64,000 nucleotides of DNA from Bacteroidales bacterium UBA6397 (GCA_002439875.1 DJQB01000008.1:21110-85109), one strand, 5' to 3'; shown: positions 25,517 to 35,178, counted from the stretch's first letter. The notes: a model not told the origin generated them from the sequence alone. Numbers and translations: made by a program.

Positions 25517-26389
25517 TTATTTTTTTCCTAAATGGTATTCGACGAGACCTTCAATCGGTGCGGGAATGATTGTGGAGAAGCGGATTCCATAAGGCTTCGC
25601 CACTTTTTCAAGAATATTTCTGTTGGCGTAGCCGAAACCTCCCACGACTCCGACAGGATACTTGTCCACATCATACTGCTTGAGGGACCTCTCGATGAAA
25701 TCCCTGAAATTCTGGTCCACAAGGTCGCGGACATATTCACATGACACGTACCTTTCCAGAATCCACGGGGCGAAAGACCCTAGATATTTTGAAGGAGCCT
25801 CGCCTCGGTAAACATTTTGGACCACCGTCATGTAGTCCACCTTAAAGTCCTTGGCGAACTCACCCGAGACCGGTTCCGGGACAAGACCTTTGAGAAAGTC
25901 GGCCATGAACAGTTTCCCAAGCCTTGCGCCTCCACCCTCGTCACCGAGGATGAATCCGGCCGAACGGACGTTCTTGACAACCTTCTCACCGTCAAACAGA
26001 CAGCTGTTCGACCCTGTACCCATGATCGCCGCGATGCCGGGCCTGTGCCCACAGACAGCCCTCGCCGCGTCAAGAAGATCGGAGGCATATTCCATTTCGG
26101 CCATAGGGAAGAACGTCTTCAGTACCTTGTCCAGTCCTTTTACCTGCGCGGGGACTTTCTCCCCCTCCGGAACAATCAGTCCGGCCGCATAGAAATGTAA
26201 TTCACGGACCTCCCCGGAGAGACCTTTCTCCCTGAAAGCGGCCACAGCCTCCTTGACGATCTTCCCGATAACATCCTCAGGCATGGTCACCAGGTTCATA
26301 CCCGCGGTCCTAACATTAATAGGTTCCTTGTCCAGGGCGGCGGCACACCAATCAGTCTTAGTAGCCCCGCTTTCCACAATGATAATCAT
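25517..26389 (-). CDS. BadF/BcrAD-type amino-sugar kinase (GlcNAc/MurNAc kinase)
   Basis: 290 residues with the ASKHA ATPase fold: the phosphate loop IVESGATKTDW at the N terminus, AIMGTGSNSC and LGDEGGGARLG in the middle, and VGGFGYANRNIL toward the end. Family members phosphorylate N-acetylglucosamine or N-acetylmuramic acid. Its place 39 bases before murQ suggests it makes MurNAc-6-P, as MurK does elsewhere. It opens the murK-like, murQ, recR operon. Confidence 0.82.
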   Translation of the reverse strand: MIIIVESGATKTDWCAAALDKEPINVRTAGMNLVTMPEDVIGKIVKEAVAAFREKGLSGEVRELHFYAAGLIVPEGEKVPAQVKGLDKVLKTFFPMAEMEYASDLLDAARAVCGHRPGIAAIMGTGSNSCLFDGEKVVKNVRSAGFILGDEGGGARLGKLFMADFLKGLVPEPVSGEFAKDFKVDYMTVVQNVYRGEAPSKYLGSFAPWILERYVSCEYVRDLVDQNFRDFIERSLKQYDVDKYPVGVVGGFGYANRNILEKVAKPYGIRFSTIIPAPIEGLVEYHLGKK

Positions 26390-26441
26390 AATCGAATATT
26401 TTTATGCCCGGCGATGCCCCACCGCCGTTGTTGAAAATCGT

Positions 26442-26450
26442 GCAAAGATA
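26442..26450 (-). promoter_or_regulatory. -7 box of the kinase-murQ-recR operon
   Basis: Minus-strand TATCTTTGC, full consensus match, 52 bases before the kinase start. No TTG at the expected -33 distance. Confidence 0.5.
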
Positions 26451-26503
26451 CTCCTTTCCTACAAAATACTAAATATTTATTCACCACACGCCACATCCGA
26501 CAT

Positions 26504-27616
26504 TTATCTCAACGCTTTCTTCATGACAGGAAGGATCTTCTCGGCGTAGCGCATCATTCCGAGGTCGGTGAAATGTACACCATCGACAGTGGCCTCGCCG
26601 TCTTTGCCGATCAAGCCGTCAGTGGAGACATAGTACAGCCTCTTTTCTCCAGCCTTCCTGAGCTTCCTGTAAAGTGCGAGTTGGGCGGCGTTCTTGGAGG
26701 TAACCTCCTCCAGCATTTTCTGATCGAAACGAGTGTGAGGGAACGTAGGGTCCTCGACAAGAATCACAGGGACATCAGGGAAAGCGTCCCTTATGATTCT
26801 GAAGAACTTCTCTCCCTTTTCGTTTATCCTTTCCGCAGAGGAGTTAGGGACATAGTCAAGCACGATGAGGCCAGGATTCTGGACACGTGTGATATATTCG
26901 GCGATCTCATAGTCCAGTAACGCGTTGCCGCTGAACCCAAGGTTGATGACCTCTCGGTCGAGTCTCCTGCCGAGTATCGCCGTGAAAGCCATGCCGGGAC
27001 GTGAGGCGCAGCCGCCTTGAAGAATGCTGCTGCCATACATGACAACAGGACGCTCGGTCTTCGGGCTTTCCACAGCCGGAGCTTCGATGACAGCGCCCTC
27101 GTCAACACCTATCTCAAGCGAGTCGATCCCGTTGTACAAGGAAAGGTATAGCATATATTCTCTCATCTCCGGCTTCATGTTGGCCACCAGAGTCTTGCCT
27201 TTGACATCCTTGTCGCGCCCGCCCCATTCGAATCCGCTGCCGGCGAAGCGCCATCCGTCCTTCTCGGTAAGAATATAAAGGTCCAGGCCATTATCTCCGG
27301 CATCGGTCATATGCGGCATATAGTGACGCGGTGATGTGGACTTCCACCTTGCGCGGATTTTCGTGGAGTTGGAGCGAAAACGAATGAAAAGCCCGGCCGA
27401 GTTGCGGCCAAGTTCCCACAATGGCTCCCTCACCACCCCATCAAATTCCTTCGGAAGACGCTCGTAACGAGCCGATGTCTGTTCAATGCACTTTCCGTAA
27501 ACAGGAAAGGCGGACGCGTCACTGTAGATGACATTCTTGTCCTGAGCGGAGGACACAAGTCCGGCAAGCGCGGCAGCCACGCCAAAGAGAAATCTCAAAT
27601 GCTTATTCATATTCAT
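26504..27616 (-). CDS. Secreted SGNH-hydrolase esterase
   Basis: 370 residues with a signal peptide ending in SSAQ. An N-terminal beta domain (to about 180) precedes the SGNH catalytic domain. Its blocks are YGSSILQGG with the nucleophilic Ser, NLGFSGNA with the Gly, a VPNSS segment in the place of the Asn block, and TVDGVHFTDLG with the Asp/His pair. Related proteins remove acetyl groups from polysaccharides. The start is 7 bases from the pnuC stop, so the pair forms an operon. The start region ATGAATATG contains the abundant GAATAT hexamer. Confidence 0.83.
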   Translation of the reverse strand: MNMNKHLRFLFGVAAALAGLVSSAQDKNVIYSDASAFPVYGKCIEQTSARYERLPKEFDGVVREPLWELGRNSAGLFIRFRSNSTKIRARWKSTSPRHYMPHMTDAGDNGLDLYILTEKDGWRFAGSGFEWGGRDKDVKGKTLVANMKPEMREYMLYLSLYNGIDSLEIGVDEGAVIEAPAVESPKTERPVVMYGSSILQGGCASRPGMAFTAILGRRLDREVINLGFSGNALLDYEIAEYITRVQNPGLIVLDYVPNSSAERINEKGEKFFRIIRDAFPDVPVILVEDPTFPHTRFDQKMLEEVTSKNAAQLALYRKLRKAGEKRLYYVSTDGLIGKDGEATVDGVHFTDLGMMRYAEKILPVMKKALR

Positions 27617-27623
27617 AAAACAA

Positions 27624-28217
27624 TTAGTCGATGTACTTTCCTTCTCTCATCCAATGGAGCAGTCCATAGACGGCGGCGGCCACATATGCGGAATAAAGAA
27701 CAGCCAGCCAGCACTGCCTGCCCATGAGGCACATGATCACCAGGATGATGTCAGCCACTATCCAGATCAGCCAATGATACGGAATCGAACGTCCCAACCA
27801 GTAGGTGGCGACAACGGACATCATCGCGGAAGCGGCGTCCAGCCATGTGCTTGAACCGTCCAAGACCCGAAGCAGCCAGACAAGAAAAGGCGTGCCGGCA
27901 AGGAATATCACAGCGCTCCACAGAGCCGTCCTCCTGTCCATCCTGCCGAGATGTACAGTGGTACCCTGTCCACCAGTGTCACTCTCAAGAAGTCTGCTGT
28001 CCTTTCGCCAACGGTAAAGTCCCCAGATGGACATCACCACATAATAAAGGTTCAAAGCCAGGTTGCACCATGCATGCTGTACGGCGAATGAATATGCGCA
28101 CGCAAGCCCTGTGGCTATCCCGAAATACCACATTCCGTTCTTCTGAAGAACCTCCATGACAATGTAAGGAACACCTGTCACAAGGGCGAAAATCTCAATT
28201 ATGCCAATCAGATCCAT
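27624..28217 (-). CDS. pnuC: Nicotinamide riboside/mononucleotide transporter PnuC
   Basis: 197 residues, membrane protein with about seven helices. The PnuC pattern is seen in the WYFGIATGLACAYSF region and in NLALNLYYVVMSIWGLYRW, where tryptophans line the substrate path. It takes up NAD precursors by facilitated diffusion. A minus-strand TAATTTTG box ends just 6 bases before the ATG, so the transcript may be leaderless. Confidence 0.88.
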   Translation of the reverse strand: MDLIGIIEIFALVTGVPYIVMEVLQKNGMWYFGIATGLACAYSFAVQHAWCNLALNLYYVVMSIWGLYRWRKDSRLLESDTGGQGTTVHLGRMDRRTALWSAVIFLAGTPFLVWLLRVLDGSSTWLDAASAMMSVVATYWLGRSIPYHWLIWIVADIILVIMCLMGRQCWLAVLYSAYVAAAVYGLLHWMREGKYID

Positions 28218-28223
28218 ATTTTA

Positions 28224-28231
28224 CAAAATTA
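28224..28231 (-). promoter_or_regulatory. -7 box abutting the pnuC start
   Basis: Minus-strand TAATTTTG (28231-28224) ends 6 bases before the pnuC ATG. With a start site 5-7 bases downstream of the box, the mRNA would begin at or next to the ATG. Confidence 0.45.
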
Positions 28232-28255
28232 GGTATTTTTTCAGTCAGTTTTTCA

Positions 28256-28287
28256 TTGAATATCCTACGTTTTTTCCTTATTTTTGC
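28256..28287 (+). promoter_or_regulatory. Promoter of the 28325 envelope locus
   Basis: TTG at 28256-28258, 20-base spacer, TATTTTTGC at 28279-28287. A textbook Bacteroidota promoter. It supports the start at ATG 28325 rather than the upstream in-frame codon at 28256. Confidence 0.75.
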
Positions 28288-28324
28288 AATAATTGAATAT
28301 CAATTTTTAAAACCTACAATATTT

Positions 28325-30142
28325 ATGTCTTTCAAAACCGAGACCTCACTATTCATGGTCCTGGCGCTTATGCTCCCTGCCGCCTTCAACTCATGCGTCA
28401 ACGAAGACTACGACCTGACCAAGGACATTGACAAAACAATTCGCATAGACGGTGACATCAGCGCCCCGATCGGCAATTCGGAGACGATTCTCGTCAAGGA
28501 TCTTCTGGATCTTGACAGCGAAGATTCCGGAACCTTATCCCTAGACCTTGAAGACAACTACGTCCTGACTTTCATGGGGAACCGCACCGAAACCAATTTC
28601 ACTGTGCCGTCTTTTTCCATCACCGGAGACCTTGTTACCGAAGGCGGCTTCAAAGGAATCATCAACCGTGACGACATCTTGATCGAGCTTCTTACTCCGG
28701 GAATCGTGTTCCCGGACAATCCGCCGGTCCCTCAAGGTGTTACCATCACCAGATCTTTCGAGCCGTCTGACACTCCGCTGGAGATCAATCAAGAGATTCC
28801 TGAGGAAATCACCGACATCAAGGACGTGAACGGAAACGCCACGGCAAGAATCACGTTCAGCACCAACACGGGAAAGGCCACAGCCAGCGGTCTCGACATC
28901 AGATTTCCTTCTTACCTTAAGATTTCCGATGTCAAGGCGGACAAGATTGCCTGCTCCTTTGACAAAGAGGAAAACCTCTTGAGATTCGGGCAGGTCGAGA
29001 TAGGCAAGACCTCACGCGAAGTTTTAGTCGAGATCTCCGGCCTGGACTTCACCAAAATCCCGTCCGGGCAAGGTTTTCTTGCCAAGGAACACAGGATTCT
29101 CCTTCACGACAACATCATCCTCTCCGATTTTGATGTCAAGATTCTCTCCGATGATCTCGGGACCTCATTCAACGACATCCCTGAGGAAGTGCGCGTCGAT
29201 GTTGACATCAATATAGCGTCAATTGACATCAAGGACATAACCGTCAAGGTTGATCCGAAGGTTGACATCACCCCACAGGCGGTCAGTGTCGGCAAACTTC
29301 CGGATTTCGTCAACGGCGAAGGTGTCGTTCTTGATCTGTACAACCCTCAGATCATGCTGTTTCTCGGCAACGAAAGCCCTTTGAAAATGAATCTTAACGC
29401 TGATCTGGAGTCTTACCACGGCACATTCAAGAAAAGCGTGCACATCGGCGACAAGGGTGGAGCCACCGACAAAGTCACGGTGGAAGCCAGTACGACATCC
29501 AAGGTCTACCTGTCCCGGACCGGAGAGGCCGCTCCTTCCGGCTACCAGAATGTCGTTGTTCCGAATCTGTCCGACATTGTGAAAAATGTGCCGGAGAAGT
29601 TAGCCATCGCCGACATTGATGTCAAGGCTGCCGATGAGTTCATCACCGTGCAGGTGGGCAAATCCTACAAATTCTATTGCAGCTACAGCGTGATCGCTCC
29701 GCTCGCTTTCGGAAGCGACCTGAGCATCGACTACAGCTATGACTTCACGGGATGGAACGAGACGTTCAATCCGAAAGACGAGGAGATCGATTTTGAGATC
29801 AGAAGCGCCGACGTGTCATTCGATTTTGTTAGCACTATACCTCTTGGCATCGAATTGACGGCCTCAGCCATTGACAAGGAAGGCGATGTCATTCCTGGAA
29901 TCTCCGTCACTATGGACGGCAAGGTTTCATCGGGTTCCATCGAGAAGCCTTCCGAAAGTACGATGTCGATGAACCTGAAAGCCTCGTCCGAGGACATGCG
30001 CAGACTTGACGGCATAAAAATGAACCTGAGAATCACCGGAGCGGACAATGATCATAGTGGAGTATGTCTCAACGTGCGGCAAGGCATACGGATGGAAAAC
30101 ATAAAGATAAGACTGCAGGGCGCGGTCTCCACAGAACTCTAA
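28325..30142 (+). CDS. Secreted, probably lipid-anchored protein of unknown function
   Basis: 606 residues from ATG 28325. A hydrophobic signal ends in AAFNSC followed by VNEDYDLTKDID, suggesting a lipoprotein, although the lipobox is not ideal. The rest is rich in Asp, Ser, Val and Ile with alternating hydrophobic residues, as in stacked beta-sandwich domains; several stretches repeat a DVDINIASIDIKDI style. I recognise no catalytic motif. It is the first gene of a cluster with a beta-barrel protein (18 bases downstream), a TonB receptor and a BtuG-like propeller. No GAATAT hexamer occurs in it. Confidence 0.6.
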   Translation: MSFKTETSLFMVLALMLPAAFNSCVNEDYDLTKDIDKTIRIDGDISAPIGNSETILVKDLLDLDSEDSGTLSLDLEDNYVLTFMGNRTETNFTVPSFSITGDLVTEGGFKGIINRDDILIELLTPGIVFPDNPPVPQGVTITRSFEPSDTPLEINQEIPEEITDIKDVNGNATARITFSTNTGKATASGLDIRFPSYLKISDVKADKIACSFDKEENLLRFGQVEIGKTSREVLVEISGLDFTKIPSGQGFLAKEHRILLHDNIILSDFDVKILSDDLGTSFNDIPEEVRVDVDINIASIDIKDITVKVDPKVDITPQAVSVGKLPDFVNGEGVVLDLYNPQIMLFLGNESPLKMNLNADLESYHGTFKKSVHIGDKGGATDKVTVEASTTSKVYLSRTGEAAPSGYQNVVVPNLSDIVKNVPEKLAIADIDVKAADEFITVQVGKSYKFYCSYSVIAPLAFGSDLSIDYSYDFTGWNETFNPKDEEIDFEIRSADVSFDFVSTIPLGIELTASAIDKEGDVIPGISVTMDGKVSSGSIEKPSESTMSMNLKASSEDMRRLDGIKMNLRITGADNDHSGVCLNVRQGIRMENIKIRLQGAVSTEL

Positions 30143-30160
30143 TCAAAACAGGACAGACAA

Positions 30161-31570
30161 ATGAAAAAGATCATCATATTTTTGGCAGCCACGGTCTTAA
30201 TGGCCGGCAGCGCGTTCGCCCAGCAATCATTCAGGTCGGCGTACTTTCTCGACGGCTACAACTACAGGCATGAGTTAAACCCGGCATTCGCCTCCAGGAC
30301 AAGTTACTTCTCTGTCCCGGTCATCAGCTCCTTCAATCTGGAGACGCAGAGCAATCTGGGTGTCAGCACATTCCTCTACCCTGTCAACGGCCAGTTGACC
30401 ACCTTTATGAATCCGGCCGTCAGTGCAGATGAATTCCTCGGGAGACTGGATTCAGAGAACCGTCTCAACATCAACAACAGGATTTCCCTGTTCTCGCTCG
30501 GAATCAGAGGCAAGAGATCGTTCTTCTCGGTTGATGTCAACATGAAGACCGCAGCGGACATCAATCTTCCTTACGGTCTGTTTGACTTCATGAAGAACAT
30601 GGGGAAATTCCAGCGCTATGAAATCACCGACCTTTCGGCAAAAATCAACAGCAGACTGGAGTATGCCCTTGGTTACGGCCGGCAGATTTCCGACCGCCTG
30701 AGTGTGGGAGCAAGGGTCAAACTCCTCGTCGGAATGGCGAACATAGAAGCCAACATCGACAGGATGGACATCCAGATGGACGAAGACAAGTGGTCCATCC
30801 AATCCCAGGGAACACTGAAGTCATCCTCTTTCATAGACATCCCGACCAAGGGGGAAAGCGGGGCGGAGATCACCGATCCGTCTGACAAGAATCTGCTGGA
30901 CTTCGACAGCATGGATGCGGCGGAAGGCTCTCTCATCAGCGGGTTCGGAGCGGCGATCGACCTCGGAGCCGAGATGGAGGTCATCGACGGTCTGAAAGTC
31001 TCACTGGCCGTCAACGACCTGGGCTATATGTCCTGGAAGAACACGATCTCTGCGCAGACCAGCGGCGAAGGTTGGTCTTTCGATGGATTCGACGAGGTTT
31101 CGTTTGACGGGGGAAAAGACAATTCGCTCAAGAAACAGTTTGATGATCTTACGGATGACATAGCAGACATGTTCGATTTCAGAAGGACCGGGAAAGACGG
31201 AACTAACGGAGGAATGATTTCCGCGACTGTCAATGCCGGAGTCGAGTACTCCTTACCGTTCTACAGGAATCTGACAGCGGGTCTCCTCAGCTCTACCTAC
31301 ATCAACGGCTCCTACACATGGACAGAGACGCGTCTGTTCGCCAATCTCAAGCCTGTCAAGTGGTTCAGCTGCGCCGTGAACTGCGCCATGTCAAAGTTCG
31401 GGTCAACCGTCGGTGCCGTGGTCGGATTCCACACGAGCGGATTCAGCGTGTTCGTCGGCTCCGACCATCTTAACTTCAATCTGGCCAAGGCAAGCGGCCC
31501 GCTGCTCTACCCTTACGAGAAGCTGAACGCCGACATCAACTTCGGCATCTCGTTCAATCTTGGAAAGTAA
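30161..31570 (+). CDS. Outer-membrane beta-barrel protein, DUF5723-like
   Basis: 469 residues with a signal peptide ending SAFAQ. The mature start SFRSAYFLDGYNYRHELNPAFA is typical of Bacteroidales DUF5723 proteins, and the sequence continues as alternating beta strands (for example SLGIRGKRSFFSVDVNM) to the C-terminal INFGISFNLG, an outer-membrane barrel end. The family resembles the PorV/FadL group; function is unknown. The gene follows the 28325 lipoprotein by 18 bases, and both appear to be a unit. Confidence 0.68.
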   Translation: MKKIIIFLAATVLMAGSAFAQQSFRSAYFLDGYNYRHELNPAFASRTSYFSVPVISSFNLETQSNLGVSTFLYPVNGQLTTFMNPAVSADEFLGRLDSENRLNINNRISLFSLGIRGKRSFFSVDVNMKTAADINLPYGLFDFMKNMGKFQRYEITDLSAKINSRLEYALGYGRQISDRLSVGARVKLLVGMANIEANIDRMDIQMDEDKWSIQSQGTLKSSSFIDIPTKGESGAEITDPSDKNLLDFDSMDAAEGSLISGFGAAIDLGAEMEVIDGLKVSLAVNDLGYMSWKNTISAQTSGEGWSFDGFDEVSFDGGKDNSLKKQFDDLTDDIADMFDFRRTGKDGTNGGMISATVNAGVEYSLPFYRNLTAGLLSSTYINGSYTWTETRLFANLKPVKWFSCAVNCAMSKFGSTVGAVVGFHTSGFSVFVGSDHLNFNLAKASGPLLYPYEKLNADINFGISFNLGK

Positions 31571-31669
31571 CGGGGCCGTCTCAACATACCGGTCAGGGGG
31601 CTTTTCTGGTGTCAAGCCGGAAGACGAAAAATAAACCGGGGAAGCGGGGTCTCATTGCTGGAATATGTC

Positions 31670-31678
31670 TACCTTTGC
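31670..31678 (+). promoter_or_regulatory. -7 box before the TonB receptor
   Basis: TACCTTTGC ends 14 bases before ATG 31693. It argues that the receptor starts at 31693 and not at the GTG at 31609. No TTG at the right distance; no cobalamin riboswitch motif is seen between 31571 and 31692. Confidence 0.5.
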
Positions 31679-31692
31679 GGTGGAGATTGAAT

Positions 31693-33693
31693 ATGAGACT
31701 GCACGCTATGACATATTCATTGATGACCGCGGCCGTTCTGGCGACCTCGAAGACAGAGGCTTTCGGCGCGGAGGAGCGTATTGACACTTTAACCTCGTCG
31801 GTCGTGTCTGCATCCTATGGCAGTGTGGTCATTCCGCAACAGCTCTCCGAAAAGGAGTTGAAAGTTGCCGCCAACCTTTCCGAGGCGATTCGGCGATTCG
31901 CCGGCGTACAGGTAAGGGACTACGGCGGGGTAGGAGGTCTCAAGACCATCAACGTCAGAAGCCTCGGAAGCGAGCACACGGGGGTGTTCATCGACGGAAT
32001 CCAGATTGATAACGCACAGAACATGCAGGTTGACCTCGGACGTTTCGGAACGGACAACCTACAGAGTGTCAGCCTGTTCAACGGGCAGAAAGCCTCTTTC
32101 CTCCAAAGCGCCAAGGAATATTCCTCCGCAAGCGCGGTTTACCTTGAGACAGCCCGCCCGACGTTCAGTCCAGGAAGGGGCAACCGCCGTGTCTGGCTCC
32201 GCGGCGGCTCGTTCGGGGCTTTCTCTCCAGGGATGACATTCGAGAGACTGTTCCGGAACGGGACTTCGATGAGACTTACCGGCGAGGCGGTGACCTCCGA
32301 CGGACAGTACAGATTCCACGTCAGCGATTTCAGACGCATGCCTGACGGTACCATGGCCGGCTACGACACTGTGATGACCCGCCGGAACTGCGACCTTAGG
32401 AGCGTCAGGGTGGAGGCTCAGCTTTTCAGCGGCAGGTCATCCCTCTCTGACTGGAACGTCCACGCCTACTTCTACGACTCTGATCGCGGTCTGCCGGGAC
32501 CTGTCTTCAAAAGGGCTGATGAATATCCTCTCAGCGAGGACCGCCAAGAGGACAGGAATATCTTTGTCCATGGGCGATGGAGCAAGACTTTGGGCGGGAC
32601 CTGGTCAGCCATGACAAAGTTCAAGTACGCCTTCGACAGACTTGAGTACCTTGACTTTCCTGAACTTCGTCCTGATCTTGATCCGGCGGATTTCCTCTAC
32701 AAAAATCACACGGCCTACGTCTCAGCCGCCGCCATGACGGTCATCCGGGACTGGTGGAAAATGAATCTGGCGATTGACATCCAGTACAACTATCTGGATG
32801 CCAGTCTGGTGAACTTCTGCTATCCGGACCGGTTCTCCACCTATGGTTCACTCACCAACGTCTTCTCTTTCGGAAAGCTCGAGGCCTACGCGACTCTGCT
32901 GTACCTTGATGCCAGGGATTCCTTTTTGTCTTCGGGTTCAGTGAGAGACCGGGCCTCAAGAAATGCCCTGATGCCTTCACTTGTGGCCAAATGGAGATTT
33001 TCGGACGGTTTCAGTGTCAACGGATTCGTCAAGAGATCGTACCGGATGCCGACATTCAATGACCTCTTCTACACCACGACAGGAAGCAAGTCCCTGAGGC
33101 CGGAAGACGCTGTCCAGCTCGACTTGGGACTTGACTGGACCCAAGGCGGGCTCGTTCTCAAAGCTGACATCTACCACAACAATCTGAAAGACAAAATCAT
33201 CGCCGTACCCACCTCCAACCAGTTCCGATGGTCGATGTACAACATCGGGAAAGTGCGGATTCTCGGAGCGGATGTCAGTGCGGCCTATGAGAAGACCTTT
33301 GGGAGAATCAAACTTGGGGCGACCGCACGCTACACATTTCAGAAAGCCACGGATTTCAGCGACCGCGACGCCTTGACCTACAAAGGACAGATTCCGTACA
33401 TTCCCCTGCACAGCGGCTCCGGGAACATATTCATTGAATTTGAAGGATGGCGATTTGATATGACGGCTTTTATGACAGGAGAAAGGTACTCCTCCTCCGC
33501 CAATATGCCAGCGTACAGGATCGCCCCGTGGCAGACCTTGGACGCGTCTCTGAGCAAGTCTATAAAGCTTTGCGGAAGCGAACTGGCGCTGTGCGTATCC
33601 TGCAACAATCTCCTTGGAGAAAACTACGAGATCATCGACAATTACCCAATGCCCGGCACAAATCTCACCGTCAGGCTTGAATATTTCTTCTGA
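31693..33693 (+). CDS. TonB-dependent outer-membrane receptor, BtuB-like
   Basis: 666 residues from ATG 31693, which starts a signal peptide (TYSLMTAAVLATSKTEAFG). A plug domain follows with the LSEAIRRFAGVQVRDYGGVGGLKTINVRS segment, then a 22-strand barrel ending in LTVRLEYFF, with the terminal Phe of outer-membrane proteins. It lacks the N-terminal carboxypeptidase-D-like domain of SusC proteins, so it is a short BtuB/FepA-type receptor. Uptake needs TonB energy. The next gene codes for a BtuG-like propeller, which suggests corrinoid uptake; that is inference, since no riboswitch is seen. Confidence 0.86.
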   Translation: MRLHAMTYSLMTAAVLATSKTEAFGAEERIDTLTSSVVSASYGSVVIPQQLSEKELKVAANLSEAIRRFAGVQVRDYGGVGGLKTINVRSLGSEHTGVFIDGIQIDNAQNMQVDLGRFGTDNLQSVSLFNGQKASFLQSAKEYSSASAVYLETARPTFSPGRGNRRVWLRGGSFGAFSPGMTFERLFRNGTSMRLTGEAVTSDGQYRFHVSDFRRMPDGTMAGYDTVMTRRNCDLRSVRVEAQLFSGRSSLSDWNVHAYFYDSDRGLPGPVFKRADEYPLSEDRQEDRNIFVHGRWSKTLGGTWSAMTKFKYAFDRLEYLDFPELRPDLDPADFLYKNHTAYVSAAAMTVIRDWWKMNLAIDIQYNYLDASLVNFCYPDRFSTYGSLTNVFSFGKLEAYATLLYLDARDSFLSSGSVRDRASRNALMPSLVAKWRFSDGFSVNGFVKRSYRMPTFNDLFYTTTGSKSLRPEDAVQLDLGLDWTQGGLVLKADIYHNNLKDKIIAVPTSNQFRWSMYNIGKVRILGADVSAAYEKTFGRIKLGATARYTFQKATDFSDRDALTYKGQIPYIPLHSGSGNIFIEFEGWRFDMTAFMTGERYSSSANMPAYRIAPWQTLDASLSKSIKLCGSELALCVSCNNLLGENYEIIDNYPMPGTNLTVRLEYFF

Positions 33694-33729
33694 TTATCGT
33701 AATTTTGCAGCCGCTTTACCGGTCTGCGG

Positions 33730-33781
33730 CCGCTGAATTCGCAGCGGCATACTTGTTCTGCCCGCTGAGTTTGTCGAAGCG
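33730..33781. repeat. Hairpin plus dispersed repeat copy
   Basis: CCGCTG and CAGCGG (33730-33747) form a 6-base stem. Right after it CGCTGAGTTTGTCGAAGCG (33763-33781) is a copy of the palindromic dispersed repeat. Both lie between the receptor and the propeller gene, which are on the same strand. Confidence 0.65.
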
Positions 33782-33891
33782 AAGCGCACCGCGAAAGAAA
33801 CCCGGCAAGACTGGCGCTTCGGCAGCACCTAATGACCGACGACAATGGCTCCAGATACAACAAAGCAACCATTTTAAGTTCTTTAAATATC

Positions 33892-35061
33892 ATGAAAAAA
33901 ATCGCACTGCTGGTTTTCAGCACGCTGTTGGCCGCGATAGTGGTCAGCTGCTCCAAAGATGAAACCACCTCCAGGGACGCGGATCTTGCGGGTGTCAATG
34001 TCGCAGTAGGTGAAAAAAACGGAAAGTTCGACAAGTTGTTTGTCCTGAACGAGGGCAACTACCAGAAGAACAACTCCACTCTGGATTTCTTCAGGTTCTC
34101 TGACGGAAATTACATTTCTGATGCCTTCGGGCAGATGAATCCTACCATAGTCCAAGGACTTGGAGACACCGGCAACGACATTGCTCTCCAAGACGGCAAA
34201 CTGTGGCTCGTGATGAACGGCTCCAGTACCATACATGTTTTGGATGCCAAGGACGAGGATTACTTGTCCTCGATCACCGTGCCCGATCCGCGCCACATTA
34301 CATTCGATGGGTCTTACGCCTACGTTAGTTCCTATGCCGGAGCCGTTTACGGAGGTGAAGAGACCAAAGGCAAGGTTTATAAAATCAACTCCGGCACCTA
34401 CAAAGTCGAAGGTGAGGTAGAGGTCGGCTGCCAGCCGGAAGGTCTGGCTGTCGCAGACGGCAAGCTCTATGTCGCCAACAGTGGAGGTTACAACGCTGTC
34501 CATGAGTCAACGGTAAGTGTCATCGACCTTTCCACTTTCAAGGTCAGCAGTCAGATAGAGACAGCCTCTAATCTGCACTTTCTCGCGGCCAGCGCCAACG
34601 GTGATGTCTGGGTGTCCAGCTACGGTGAAAGCACATGGTCGCAGGATGCTTCAGGCAACTGGATTCAGTCTATGTCTGAGCCGATGGGACTATACCGGAT
34701 CTCCGGGGGCAAGTCTTCTGCGGTCAAGGACGTACACGTCAGCTGCATGACCCTGTGTGACAACGGGTTTATCTATGCAATAGGAAACGCGGATGAACTT
34801 TCAGGCGGCTATTCCAACACACTTTACAAAGTCAACGTCAAGGACGCATCCGTAACAAGCACGGCTCTGTCCGGTACTGATGCAGTCAAGGTTTCCAACC
34901 CTTATGGCATTCTCGCAAATCCTGAGAATGGAGACATCTACATTGCTGACTCTGGTCTCACTTACACAGATCCAGGCAAAGTGTGGTGCTTCACCAAAGA
35001 CCTCAAGCTCAAATGGTCCGCCACCGCAGGGATGCTCCCCGCCCACATGGTTCTCTATTAA
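33892..35061 (+). CDS. Surface beta-propeller lipoprotein, BtuG/DUF5074-like
   Basis: 389 residues from ATG 33892; lipobox VVSC near residue 20. The mature protein opens with FVLNEGNYQKNNSTLDFF and continues as repeated YVAN/VIDLST/VADGKLY blades, a YncE-like propeller of seven or more blades. In Bacteroides the BtuG lipoproteins of this kind cap BtuB and capture vitamin B12 with very high affinity. The neighbouring receptor makes the same pairing here. Assignment of ligand is inference; DUF5074 proteins may bind other substrates. A strong terminator follows. Confidence 0.75.
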   Translation: MKKIALLVFSTLLAAIVVSCSKDETTSRDADLAGVNVAVGEKNGKFDKLFVLNEGNYQKNNSTLDFFRFSDGNYISDAFGQMNPTIVQGLGDTGNDIALQDGKLWLVMNGSSTIHVLDAKDEDYLSSITVPDPRHITFDGSYAYVSSYAGAVYGGEETKGKVYKINSGTYKVEGEVEVGCQPEGLAVADGKLYVANSGGYNAVHESTVSVIDLSTFKVSSQIETASNLHFLAASANGDVWVSSYGESTWSQDASGNWIQSMSEPMGLYRISGGKSSAVKDVHVSCMTLCDNGFIYAIGNADELSGGYSNTLYKVNVKDASVTSTALSGTDAVKVSNPYGILANPENGDIYIADSGLTYTDPGKVWCFTKDLKLKWSATAGMLPAHMVLY

Positions 35062-35102
35062 TAGGCGAGGAAGGTAACTAACTATTAGCAAATAAATTAA
35101 GA

Positions 35103-35136
35103 AATCCCCTTCAGTCGATTTTGACTGAAGGGGATT
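35103..35136. terminator. Bidirectional terminator between propeller gene and fba
   Basis: Perfect 14-base stem, AATCCCCTTCAGTC at 35103-35116 with GACTGAAGGGGATT at 35123-35136, 6-base loop. It serves the convergent genes ending at 35061 and 35179. Flanks are A/T-rich but not a long T-run. Confidence 0.85.
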
Positions 35137-35178
35137 ATCTTATTGGCTAAGTGTCAGGAGTTTAGACTCCACACCGTA

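Noticed and set aside
31571..31692. Cobalamin riboswitch before the TonB receptor
   Set aside because: The B12-box and the conserved CCGG/GCTG loops are not found; only G-rich stretches and a -7 box.
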